From: JBECKR01 sp040235415
Lineage (GTDB): Bacteria; Acidobacteriota; Polarisedimenticolia; Polarisedimenticolales; Polarisedimenticolaceae
Direction: 5' to 3'
Length of the DNA: 8,650 nucleotides
NCBI GenBank assembly: GCA_040235415.1
Contig: JBECKR010000141.1
Span: forward strand, 1 to 8,650
In this document: positions 1 to 5,842 of the stretch, piece by piece
Numbering within the stretch: position 1 is the first letter of the stretch
Layout of the letters: every line of letters begins with the position of its first letter
Position numbers and translations under genes: made by a program
Notes under the pieces: model-generated
What the model was told of the DNA's origin: nothing
The model's input: the letters and a program-made list of their open reading frames with translations, nothing else
The model's database searches: none

Positions 1-328
1 GCCTCGGGAGCCGCACCCGCAGCGCCGCGAGAAGCCCGTACGTCCCCCAGGCGACGATCAGGACCGACGCCGCGGCGAACGCCAGTCGCGAGACCCCGGC
101 GAGCCGTCCGGCGAGGTCGACCGCACCTCCGAGCGCCCCGAGCGCCGCCCCGAGGGCGGCGTAGGCCGCGAGTCGCCCGCCGTTGTAAGCCGCGTGGCTC
201 AGAGCCCGCCGCGCGCCGCGGCTCGAGTCCGATCCGGCGTAGAACGCCACGAACGGCCCGCACATGCCGGCGCAGTGCAGGCTTCCCAGGAGGCTCGCGA
301 GGAGCACGGCGCTCAGGAGCGGGGCCAC
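1..328 (-). CDS. SafE/TauE-like membrane protein with HCxxxC motif, partial (N-terminal part)
   Basis: This is the N-terminal 109 codons of a polytopic membrane protein; the rest lies beyond the left edge. The first helix carries LGSLHCAGMCGPF (H18, C19, C23). This motif marks the sulfite exporter TauE/SafE-like, DsbD-type transmembrane family often encoded beside cbb3 oxidase genes, where a role in copper or thiol handling during oxidase assembly is presumed but poorly proven. Further hydrophobic Ala/Leu/Gly-rich stretches follow, around residues 55-80 and 85-105. The GTG start at 328 is chosen because GGGAGG lies about 10 nt upstream and the HCxxxC helix begins almost at once. The gene overlaps the end of ccoH by 16 nt, so translation is probably coupled. 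No ccoI (copper ATPase) or ccoS lies between it and ccoH, the position where ccoI often sits. Family call is fairly sure; substrate is unknown. Confidence 0.8.
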   Translation of the reverse strand, partial: MAPLLSAVLLASLLGSLHCAGMCGPFVAFYAGSDSSRGARRALSHAAYNGGRLAAYAALGAALGALGGAVDLAGRLAGVSRLAFAAASVLIVAWGTYGLLAALRVRLPR

Positions 329-816
329 GGCGTGGCGACCTCCCGGGTCTCGACCGCGGTGAAGTGCGCGTCACCGCGCACGACGTCGAGCCGGAACTCC
401 CAGAGCCCGGCGCGCCGCAGCGGCAGCACGACCTCGTAGGCGCCGGCCGGACCCGCGCGCAGCGAGCCGCGCAGAACGGCGGCGGCGCGCGCGAGGTGGA
501 ACGTCTCGAGCGTCACGTCCGCGCCCTCGACCGGGCGCCCGTCGCGGTCCGCGAGGTGCACGACGACCCGCGCGGCGGGCAGGCCGCGGTCGAGCACCGG
601 CTCGGTCTCGACGTCGGCGCGCCAGCCCAGCGCGAGGTTGACGGCGTCCTGGGCGCGCTTGTCGTCCCAATGCACCGCCTTGTCGTAGTAGTCCGGCTCG
701 ACCGCGAACGACGGATCGTGCGTCGCGACGATCATCAGGCCGATGTTCGCTCCGGCCCCCAGGACGAGCAGCCCGACGACGATCGCGGGCCACACCCAGT
801 TCGCTCTACTCCTCAC
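313..816 (-). CDS. ccoH: FixH/CcoH family cbb3 oxidase assembly protein
   Basis: CcoH is a single-span membrane protein needed for assembly or stability of the cbb3 oxidase. The 167-residue product has one N-terminal helix (about residues 8-31) followed by the family hallmark DPSFAVEPDYYDKAVHWD (34-51), then a periplasmic beta-rich domain with an HLADRDGRPVEGA segment typical of the FixH fold. Length is normal for the family. The start is GTG at 816, with GGAG about 10 nt upstream inside ccoG; there is no other Met before the helix. It overlaps the ccoG stop by 11 nt and the following SafE-like gene by 16 nt, so it sits in the middle of a translationally coupled trio. The family assignment rests on the conserved EPDYYxKA..WD motif and on the operon context. 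Confidence 0.93.
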   Translation of the reverse strand: MRSRANWVWPAIVVGLLVLGAGANIGLMIVATHDPSFAVEPDYYDKAVHWDDKRAQDAVNLALGWRADVETEPVLDRGLPAARVVVHLADRDGRPVEGADVTLETFHLARAAAVLRGSLRAGPAGAYEVVLPLRRAGLWEFRLDVVRGDAHFTAVETREVATPWPRS

Positions 817-2248
817 GGTCGCGATGCTCCGATGGCTCGTCTCCCGCCGGAGCGGGTCCGAACGGCCCCAGCAGGCGGTACGGCACGCGCTCGTCGAACG
901 CGGCGCCGTCCGTGATCCTGACGACGATGTCGTGCCGCCCGTCGACGAACACCGAGCGCGGCGCCTGGACGAACACCGGCGCGGTCTGGGACTCGCCGGC
1001 GGCGAGCGGCAGCGGATTCTCGGGCGCCACGATGCCGAGCGCCGGCTCGTCCGGCACCGACACGGTGAAGCTCCGGGCGGCGTCGGCGCGGTTCACGATC
1101 TTGATCCGCAGCTGGTTCGAGATCCGGCCGTCGGGGAGCTCGGCGTAGGGGCTTCCGATGCCGCGCAGGACGGTGACGTCGGCGTCCTCCTTTTCGACGA
1201 GCGACGCGGCCAGCAGCCCGAACACGATCGCGATGATCGCGGGGTAGATCACGACGCGCGGACGGAGCATCCGTCTCGGCTCGCCGGCGAGCTCCGCCTT
1301 CGAGGTGTACCGGATCAGGCCGCGGGGCTTCCCGACCCGGTCCATGATGGCGTCGCAGGCGTCGATGCACTGCGTGCAGTGCACGCACTCCATCTGGAGC
1401 CCCTCGCGAATGTCGATCCCGGTCGGGCAGGTGTGGACGCACGCGCCGCAGTCGATGCAGTCGCCCGCGGGGCGCGCCGCGGCGCGTTCCTTCGGCTTCG
1501 CGCGCGGCTCGCCGCGACCGGGGTCGTACCCCACGATCTTCGAGCGCCGGTCGAGCAGGACCGACTGGAACCGCCCGTAGGGGCAGGCGACGAGGCACAC
1601 CTGCTCGCGGAAGTACCCGAAGTCGAGCAGCATCAGCAGCGTCGTGACCGCCATGACGAGGAACGCCGCGGGGTGCTGGAACGGCGAGCCGCCGATCCAG
1701 TGTCGCAGCCGATCGACGCCGACGAAGTACGCGAGGAACGTGTGCGCGAGGTAGACCGAGAGCAGGAGGTACAGCGCGTAGCGCAGGGCGCGCCGCGGCC
1801 CCTCGCCGACCCGGTCGAGGCCGAGACGCCGCGTGAACCGGCTCCGGCCGGTCGTGAGCCGCTCGATCGGACGGTACACGAACTCCATGTACACCGTCTG
1901 CGGGCAGGCCCAGCCGCACCACACGCGCCCGAACATCGCCGTGAGGAGGAAGACCGTCAGCAGGATGCCGACCATGAGGAGCATGAGGAGGAAGCCGTCG
2001 GTCGGAAGGAACGTCGCGCCGAACAGCGTGAACCGCCGCGCCGGAACGTCCAGCAGGATCCACGGCTTGCCGTTCATCCGGAGATACGGGATCGCCGTGA
2101 ACAGCGCGATCAAGCCCCAGGCGACCGCGAGGCGCCGGCGGTGGAAGCGTCCGCGCGACAGCCGCGGGTGGAGCCAGCGGCGGCTGCCGTCGCGGTTGAG
2201 CGTCGAGAGGACCTGCTCGGTCGCTTGCGGCGCCGTCGTCGTGCCCAT
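806..2248 (-). CDS. ccoG: CcoG/FixG cbb3 oxidase accessory protein, two [4Fe-4S] clusters
   Basis: CcoG is a polytopic iron-sulfur membrane protein; in the characterised homologues it reduces Cu(II) to Cu(I) for oxidase biogenesis. The 480-residue product (normal length) has several membrane helices: about 40-57, 85-107 with the following GRVWCGWACPQTVYMEF motif, 155-175 and 192-212. Next comes the VACPYGRFQSVL motif, then a two-cluster ferredoxin domain with C264, C267, C270, C274 and C288, C291, C294, C298. A further helix lies at about 330-350 and a C-terminal Ig-like FixG domain fills the last 120 residues. All eight cluster cysteines and the WCGWACPQ and ACPYG cysteines are present. The ATG start is preceded by GGAGGA with a 9-nt spacer. 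It lies 31 nt after ccoP, the largest gap in the operon, and runs 11 nt into ccoH. Confidence 0.96.
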   Translation of the reverse strand: MGTTTAPQATEQVLSTLNRDGSRRWLHPRLSRGRFHRRRLAVAWGLIALFTAIPYLRMNGKPWILLDVPARRFTLFGATFLPTDGFLLMLLMVGILLTVFLLTAMFGRVWCGWACPQTVYMEFVYRPIERLTTGRSRFTRRLGLDRVGEGPRRALRYALYLLLSVYLAHTFLAYFVGVDRLRHWIGGSPFQHPAAFLVMAVTTLLMLLDFGYFREQVCLVACPYGRFQSVLLDRRSKIVGYDPGRGEPRAKPKERAAARPAGDCIDCGACVHTCPTGIDIREGLQMECVHCTQCIDACDAIMDRVGKPRGLIRYTSKAELAGEPRRMLRPRVVIYPAIIAIVFGLLAASLVEKEDADVTVLRGIGSPYAELPDGRISNQLRIKIVNRADAARSFTVSVPDEPALGIVAPENPLPLAAGESQTAPVFVQAPRSVFVDGRHDIVVRITDGAAFDERVPYRLLGPFGPAPAGDEPSEHRDREE

Positions 2249-2279
2249 CGAGGATCGTCCTCCGGGACCGGGCGTCCGC

Positions 2280-2897
2280 TCAGGACGGCCCGGCCGGTTT
2301 CGCGGCCTCCGCCGCCAGCACCGCGTCGCGGTCGTAGACGTAGTGCTCGCCCTGGGGCGCCTTCGGGTGCGGCGGGTGGCTGCCGCGCAGCGTCCCGACG
2401 TAGGCCGCGACCGAGAGGACGTCGCCGACGCCGAGCTGCTTGCCCCAGGCCAGCATGCCCTTGTCCGGCACCCCCTCGTTGACGGTCTTGTAGATGTCCA
2501 CGAGCCGCCCGCCGTGCAGCCAGTAGTCGTCGGTCAGGTTCGGGCCGATGTTGCCCCCGCCGCCGGGGCCGTGGCAGCTGACGCAGCGCGTCGCGAACAT
2601 CTGTGCCGCGCCCGCCATCTTGGAGGGATCGTTCTGGATGTCGAGCAGGGTCTTCTCGGTGATCGGGCCCATCGCGAGAAGCTGCTTCGCCTGCTCCTCG
2701 AAGTACGCCAGCATGTCCGCGTTGTAGGCGTCCTGGATCGACCGCCCCTCCTTGCCGTGGAAGTAGATCGCGTAGAACACCGAGAACACGATCGTGACGG
2801 CGAAGATCCAGACCCACCACCGCGGCATCGGGTTGTCGTACTCCTGGATGCCGTCGTAGTTGTGGTCGAGGAGCCTGTCCTGTTCCTGCTCGGCCAT
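2280..2897 (-). CDS. ccoP: cbb3 oxidase subunit III, single-heme CcoP
   Basis: CcoP is the membrane-anchored c-type cytochrome that accepts electrons for the cbb3 oxidase. The 205-residue product starts with the FixP N-terminal motif DGIQEYDNPMPRWW (15-28), a single helix (about 27-47), and a linker. One cytochrome c domain follows, with C105-V-S-C108-H109, PNLTDDYWLHGG (119-130) and a likely Met ligand M148 in KGMLAW. It ends soon after the AAYV helix, with a charged and Pro/Ala-rich tail. The well-studied proteobacterial CcoP has about 300 residues and two CxxCH domains; here only one is present and no second CxxCH occurs before the stop. The open frame is intact, so this looks like a genuine one-heme form, not a frameshift. 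ATG directly abuts the ccoQ stop (TGA then ATG), with GGGGAGGA about 5 nt upstream. Confidence 0.95.
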   Translation of the reverse strand: MAEQEQDRLLDHNYDGIQEYDNPMPRWWVWIFAVTIVFSVFYAIYFHGKEGRSIQDAYNADMLAYFEEQAKQLLAMGPITEKTLLDIQNDPSKMAGAAQMFATRCVSCHGPGGGGNIGPNLTDDYWLHGGRLVDIYKTVNEGVPDKGMLAWGKQLGVGDVLSVAAYVGTLRGSHPPHPKAPQGEHYVYDRDAVLAAEAAKPAGPS

Positions 2898-3092
2898 TCA
2901 GTCCTCCCCGCGGTCGCGGTCCCGGCGGTGGTCGTCGTCGAGCGGCAGGCGCCGCTCGCGCTCCCAGTACCCCTTCCGGCGCGAGAACACGTAGATCACG
3001 ATCGCGACGAACGCGACGAAGAACACGACGAGCGCGACCTCGGGCCAGAACGTCAGCCGCATCGCGCTCATGATGTCGCTCAACGAGCGCAT
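2898..3092 (-). CDS. ccoQ: cbb3 oxidase small subunit CcoQ/FixQ
   Basis: CcoQ is a small one-helix subunit that stabilises the cbb3 complex, in particular its association with CcoP. The 64-residue product has a short polar N-terminus, one membrane helix (about residues 17-37, ending before SRRKGYWERE) and a highly charged Asp/Arg-rich cytoplasmic tail. The topology and the position between ccoNO and ccoP are typical; sequence conservation in this family is weak, so context carries much of the call. The ATG start lies 4 nt after the ccoNO stop, and the Shine-Dalgarno-like AGGTGAG overlaps that stop codon, which suggests translational coupling. The next gene begins at the base after the stop. 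Confidence 0.88.
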   Translation of the reverse strand: MRSLSDIMSAMRLTFWPEVALVVFFVAFVAIVIYVFSRRKGYWERERRLPLDDDHRRDRDRGED

Positions 3093-3096
3093 GGGC

Positions 3097-5313
3097 TCAC
3101 CTGGCCGCGGCCGGCGGGGTCGCGGGCTGCTTGATGTCCGTCCCGAGTCGTTGGAGGTAGGCCACGAGCGCGACGATCTCCTTGTCCTCGAGGCCCGACG
3201 GGCCTCCCTGCGCGACGATCCGGTCGGCCAGGAGCTTGGCCTGCTCGCGGGCCACCTCGGGCGCCCGCTCGACCGCCTCGCCGTACGGCACGCCGAGCAT
3301 CGCCATGACGTCGACCCGCTTCTGGATGCCGTCGAAGTCGAGCGGCGCGGTCAGCATCCACGGATAGGCGGGCATGATCGACTGCGGGGTGACCTCGCGC
3401 GGATCGCGCATGTGCCGGACGTGCCACAGGTCGGGGTACTTGCCGCCGACGCGGTGCAGATCGGGACCGATGCGCCGCGAGCCCCACTGGAACGGATGGT
3501 CGTACACGAACTCGCCCGGCTTGCTGTACTCGCCGTAGCGCTCGGTCTCGGCCCGGATCGGCCGCACCATCTGGGAGTGGCAGTTGTAGCAGCCCTCCCG
3601 GATGTAGATGTCCCGCCCGGCGAGCTCGAGCGGAGTGTACGGCTGGACGGACGCGATGGTCGGGACGTTCGAGCGGATCAGGAAGGTCGGAATGATCTCG
3701 AACAGCGATGCGACCACCACCGCGACCACGACCCAGCCGGTGAACACGAGCGGCAGCCCCTCCCACCTCCGGTGCCAGGCCGCCTGCGCGAAGCGGTCGA
3801 TCGCGACCGCGAACCGTGGGAAGTGCGCGTCGGAGCGCTCCAGCGGCGAGGCCGGGACCGGCTCGGGGGCGAAGCGCGGCGCGAGCGCCGGCGCCTCGTG
3901 CACCGGGACGTCGTACTCCGACGGCCGGCCGAGCCACGTCATGAAGACGTTGAAGCAGCACAGCAGCGCGCCGCAGAGGTACAGCAGGCCGCCGAGCACG
4001 CGCACCTTGTACATCGGGATGAGGCGGAGCGTCGTCTCGACGAAGTCGGGGTACGCGAGGCGCCCGGTCGAGTCGAACGCGCGCCACATCAGCCCCTGGG
4101 TGATCCCGGCGGCGTAGATCGACACGATGTACAAGAGGATCCCGATCGTGCCGATCCAGAAGTGCAGCTCCGCCAGCTTCTTGCTCCACAGCCGGGATTG
4201 GAACAGCCTCGGCGCGAGCCAGTAGATCATCCCGAACGTCAGGAACCCGTTCCACCCGAGCGCGCCGCCGTGGACGTGGGCGATGGTCCAGTCGGTGTAG
4301 TGCGACAGCGAGTTGACGCTCTTGATCGACAGCAGCGGGCCCTCGAACGTCGACATCCCGTAAAACGTCACGGCGACGACCATGAACTTCAGGACCGGAT
4401 CCTCGGCGACCTTGTTCCAAGCGCCGCGCAGGGTGAGCAGGCCGTTGATCATGCCGCCCCAGGACGGCATCCACAGCATCACCGAGAACAGCATCCCGAG
4501 CGTCGAGGCCCAGGCGGGAAGCGCGGTGTAGTGCAGGTGGTGCGGGCCGGCCCAGATGTAGATGAACACGAGCGTCCAGAAGTGCAGGATCGACAGGCGG
4601 TACGAGAACACCGGACGCTCGGCGGCCTTCGGCATGAAGTAGTACATGAGCCCGAGGAACGGCGTCGTCAGGAAGAACGCGACCGCGTTGTGGCCGTACC
4701 ACCACTGCATGAACGCGTCCTGGACCCCGGCGTAGATCGGGTAGCTCTTGAGCCAGCCCGCGGGCACCGAGAGGTTGTTGAAGATGTGCAAGATGGTGAC
4801 GGTGACGATCGTGGCGATGTAGAACCAGATCGCGACGTACAGATGCCGCTCGCGGCGTTTCGCGATCGTCCCGAAGAAGTTGATCGCGAACACGACCCAC
4901 ACGAGCGCGATCGCGATGTCGATCGGCCACTCGAGCTCGGCGTACTCCTTGGCCTGCGTGAACCCGAGCGGAAGCGTCACCGCCGCTCCGACGATGATCA
5001 GCTGCCAGCCCCAGAAGTGCAGCCGGCCGAGGACGTCGCTGAACATCCGGGCCTTGAGCAGGCGCTGGGTCGAGTAGTAGATGCCGGCGAAGAAGGCGTT
5101 GCCGGCGAACGCGAAGATCGCGGCGTTGGTATGCAGCGGCCGCAGCCTGCCGAACGAGAACCACGACGTGTCGAGGTTGAACGCCGGGAACGCGAGCTGG
5201 GTCCCGATCACGATCCCGACGAGAAACGCGGCGACCCCCCAGACGAGCGTGGCGACGACGAACATCCGAGTGATGGCGTCGTCGTACGTGAACCGTTCGA
5301 CTCGTGCGCTCAT
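3097..5313 (-). CDS. ccoNO: cbb3 oxidase subunits I and II fused (CcoN-CcoO)
   Basis: This is the catalytic core of the cbb3 oxidase, reducing O2 and pumping protons, fused to its monoheme cytochrome c subunit. In the 738-residue product, CcoN spans roughly residues 1-480 with about 12 helices. Ligands seen are H61 and H348 (low-spin heme b), H346 (heme b3), H208, H258 and H259 (CuB), Y252 (redox-active Tyr in YIWAGPHHLHYT) and E324. Each number is one more than the Pseudomonas stutzeri residue as I recall it, so the core has no nearby insertions. CcoO follows a linker: helix 519-546, heme site C575-Y-N-C578-H579 and Met ligand M647 in SIMPAYPWM. The ATG at 5313 is preferred: GGGGGA lies about 9 nt upstream and the protein then begins right at ERFTYDD. 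Upstream in-frame GTG (5361) and ATG (5358) would add 15-16 unconserved residues. First gene of the operon. Confidence 0.96.
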   Translation of the reverse strand: MSARVERFTYDDAITRMFVVATLVWGVAAFLVGIVIGTQLAFPAFNLDTSWFSFGRLRPLHTNAAIFAFAGNAFFAGIYYSTQRLLKARMFSDVLGRLHFWGWQLIIVGAAVTLPLGFTQAKEYAELEWPIDIAIALVWVVFAINFFGTIAKRRERHLYVAIWFYIATIVTVTILHIFNNLSVPAGWLKSYPIYAGVQDAFMQWWYGHNAVAFFLTTPFLGLMYYFMPKAAERPVFSYRLSILHFWTLVFIYIWAGPHHLHYTALPAWASTLGMLFSVMLWMPSWGGMINGLLTLRGAWNKVAEDPVLKFMVVAVTFYGMSTFEGPLLSIKSVNSLSHYTDWTIAHVHGGALGWNGFLTFGMIYWLAPRLFQSRLWSKKLAELHFWIGTIGILLYIVSIYAAGITQGLMWRAFDSTGRLAYPDFVETTLRLIPMYKVRVLGGLLYLCGALLCCFNVFMTWLGRPSEYDVPVHEAPALAPRFAPEPVPASPLERSDAHFPRFAVAIDRFAQAAWHRRWEGLPLVFTGWVVVAVVVASLFEIIPTFLIRSNVPTIASVQPYTPLELAGRDIYIREGCYNCHSQMVRPIRAETERYGEYSKPGEFVYDHPFQWGSRRIGPDLHRVGGKYPDLWHVRHMRDPREVTPQSIMPAYPWMLTAPLDFDGIQKRVDVMAMLGVPYGEAVERAPEVAREQAKLLADRIVAQGGPSGLEDKEIVALVAYLQRLGTDIKQPATPPAAAR

Positions 5314-5381
5314 GCGGCTCGATCCCCCGCGGACCCCGGTCTCGTGATGAGAATGCATCACCCCCCGACGAGGTCGGCGGC

Positions 5382-5410
5382 ATCATAGGCTGGGCGAACT
5401 CCCTCGTCCC
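5382..5410 (-). promoter_or_regulatory. Candidate promoter for the cco operon
   Basis: On the minus strand TATGAT (5382-5387, five of six matches to a sigma70 -10 box) lies 17 nt from GGGACG (5405-5410, a poor -35). A start near 5375 would give a leader of about 60 nt to the ATG at 5313. The poor -35 would fit a promoter that needs an activator. No clear FNR/CRP-type box (TTGAT-N4-ATCAA) is visible nearby. Sequence match only. Confidence 0.3.
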
Positions 5411-5435
5411 GGTCCGAACGGATCAGTACCGGGAC
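5406..5435. promoter_or_regulatory. Inverted repeat upstream of ccoNO (possible operator or leader hairpin)
   Basis: Perfect 8-nt arms GTCCCGGT (5406-5413) and ACCGGGAC (5428-5435) flank 14 nt. A smaller palindrome TCCGAACGGA (5413-5422) sits inside, overlapping the left arm by one base. The left arm overlaps the candidate -35 of the cco promoter, as an operator would. If transcription starts further upstream, the RNA could fold into a bulged hairpin instead. There is no T-tract beside it, so it is not a terminator. Confidence 0.35.
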
Positions 5436-5482
5436 CGAATTTGTCCGCTATGTGGGGTTGAGCCGGCGGCCGGAAACGCGGC

Positions 5483-5515
5483 GAAAAGAAGGGCGGCGCG
5501 GTGACCGCGCCGCCC
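5483..5515 (-). terminator. Rho-independent terminator after the 40-aa gene
   Basis: Reading on the minus strand, arms GGGCGGCGCGGT and ACCGCGCCGCCC pair perfectly around one central base (5491-5515); in RNA this is a 10-bp stem with a 5-nt loop. It is followed directly by TTCTTTTC (5483-5490). It lies 29 nt after the stop of the small gene at 5545 and about 75-110 nt before the candidate cco promoter. It should end the short transcript and insulate the cco operon from it. Confidence 0.85.
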
Positions 5516-5544
5516 TCGAGCGGCAAGGGGGGAAGCTCAGGAGC

Positions 5545-5667
5545 TCACACTCCGGCAAGCGGGAGCAGGATCAGGCACCCGAACGCGGCCGCGAGCAGAA
5601 GGCTGGCGAAGGCGACGCCGAGCAGCTGCGCGCGGCGGTCGGGATCGTTGCGCGTGGTGTCCTGCAT
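5545..5667 (-). CDS. Small single-helix membrane peptide, 40 aa, function unknown
   Basis: I do not recognise this protein. The 40-residue product has a polar, charged N-terminus (MQDTTRNDPDRRAQ) and one hydrophobic helix rich in Ala and Leu (about residues 15-39), ending in GV with almost no tail. By the positive-inside rule the Arg-containing N-terminus should stay in the cytoplasm. Support for a real gene: an ATG with GAGGG about 8 nt upstream, a sharp amphipathic-to-hydrophobic layout, and a strong intrinsic terminator 29 nt downstream on the same strand that would otherwise have no gene to serve. It is transcribed in the direction of the cco operon but separated from it by the terminator. 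It is not CcoS, whose conserved QFDDL-type motif is absent. It could be a small respiratory-complex or stress peptide, or a chance frame extended by high GC. Confidence 0.55.
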   Translation of the reverse strand: MQDTTRNDPDRRAQLLGVAFASLLLAAAFGCLILLPLAGV

Positions 5668-5700
5668 GGTCTGGCCCTCATTCTCCGGGCCCGCGTCTTC

Positions 5701-5718
5701 CCTCGGCCTCGGCCTCGG
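5701..5718. repeat. Three tandem copies of CCTCGG
   Basis: Three exact 6-bp units lie in the 5' region of the small minus-strand gene, 33 nt before its start. On the minus strand they read CCGAGG. They may be simple slippage in GC-rich DNA; no function is evident. Confidence 0.6.
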
Positions 5719-5748
5719 GTGCCCTCGCGGGCCCGTGTCGCACTCCGC

Positions 5749-5777
5749 AGTGTACGCGGGCGCGGCGCCGCCGCCAC
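5749..5777 (-). promoter_or_regulatory. Weak candidate promoter for the 40-aa gene
   Basis: Minus-strand TACACT (5749-5754, four of six -10 matches) has GTGGCG (5772-5777, three of six -35 matches) 17 nt upstream. A short inverted repeat CACT-CCGC-AGTG (5741-5752) overlaps the -10. The match is poor and rests on pattern only. Confidence 0.2.
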
Positions 5778-5797
5778 CTGCGGCAGCCGCCCGAAAT

Positions 5798-5811
5798 GGT
5801 CTATTTTGACC
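5798..5811. promoter_or_regulatory. AT-rich dyad GGTC-TATTTT-GACC, likely -10 region or operator for the plus-strand genes
   Basis: A perfect 4-nt inverted repeat encloses TATTTT (5802-5807), the most A/T-rich stretch in the intergenic region. TATTTT can serve as a plus-strand -10 box, giving a start near 5814 and a leader of about 29 nt. No acceptable -35 lies 16-18 nt upstream, so a regulator bound at or near the dyad may be required. Inference from sequence layout only. Confidence 0.35.
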
Positions 5812-5837
5812 GTAGGAGGGGATCCACCGTAGGGAGG
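5809..5837 (+). repeat. Duplicated Shine-Dalgarno-like unit ACCGTAGGAGG / ACCGTAGGGAGG
   Basis: Two near-identical units (5809-5819 and 5826-5837) are offset by 17 nt. The second is the ribosome binding site of the downstream gene (GGAGG ends 5 nt before the ATG at 5843). The first is too far (23 nt) to serve this ATG. It may be a decoy or standby site, a regulator half-site pair, or a small local duplication. Confidence 0.6.
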
Positions 5838-5842
5838 ACACC

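Noticed and set aside
743..2482. Plus-strand 579-codon frame opposite ccoG
   Set aside because: Antisense to a gene with all iron-sulfur cysteines. The composition is that of a GC-driven shadow and no start or domain supports it.
3070..5388. Two other frames of about 770 codons across ccoNO, one plus and one minus
   Set aside because: Both are low-complexity Arg/Asp/Pro-rich translations without domains, and they coincide with a fully supported ccoNO frame whose catalytic residues are all in place.
5362..5482. FNR/ANR box (TTGAT-N4-ATCAA) expected ahead of a cbb3 operon
   Set aside because: Searched by eye on both strands. Only isolated fragments such as CTGATC and GTTGAG occur, with no paired half-sites at the right spacing.
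5491..5515. Terminator hairpin as a bidirectional terminator or attachment site
   Set aside because: The T-tract is present only on the minus-strand side; the plus-strand side is followed by TCGAGCGG. No integrase or duplicate of the sequence is in the window.
5452..5832. Plus-strand frames of 102-126 codons in the central intergenic region
   Set aside because: They run through the terminator hairpin and the promoter region, have Arg/Gly/Ser-rich compositions, and lack a good ribosome binding site. The minus-strand 40-codon gene explains the region better.
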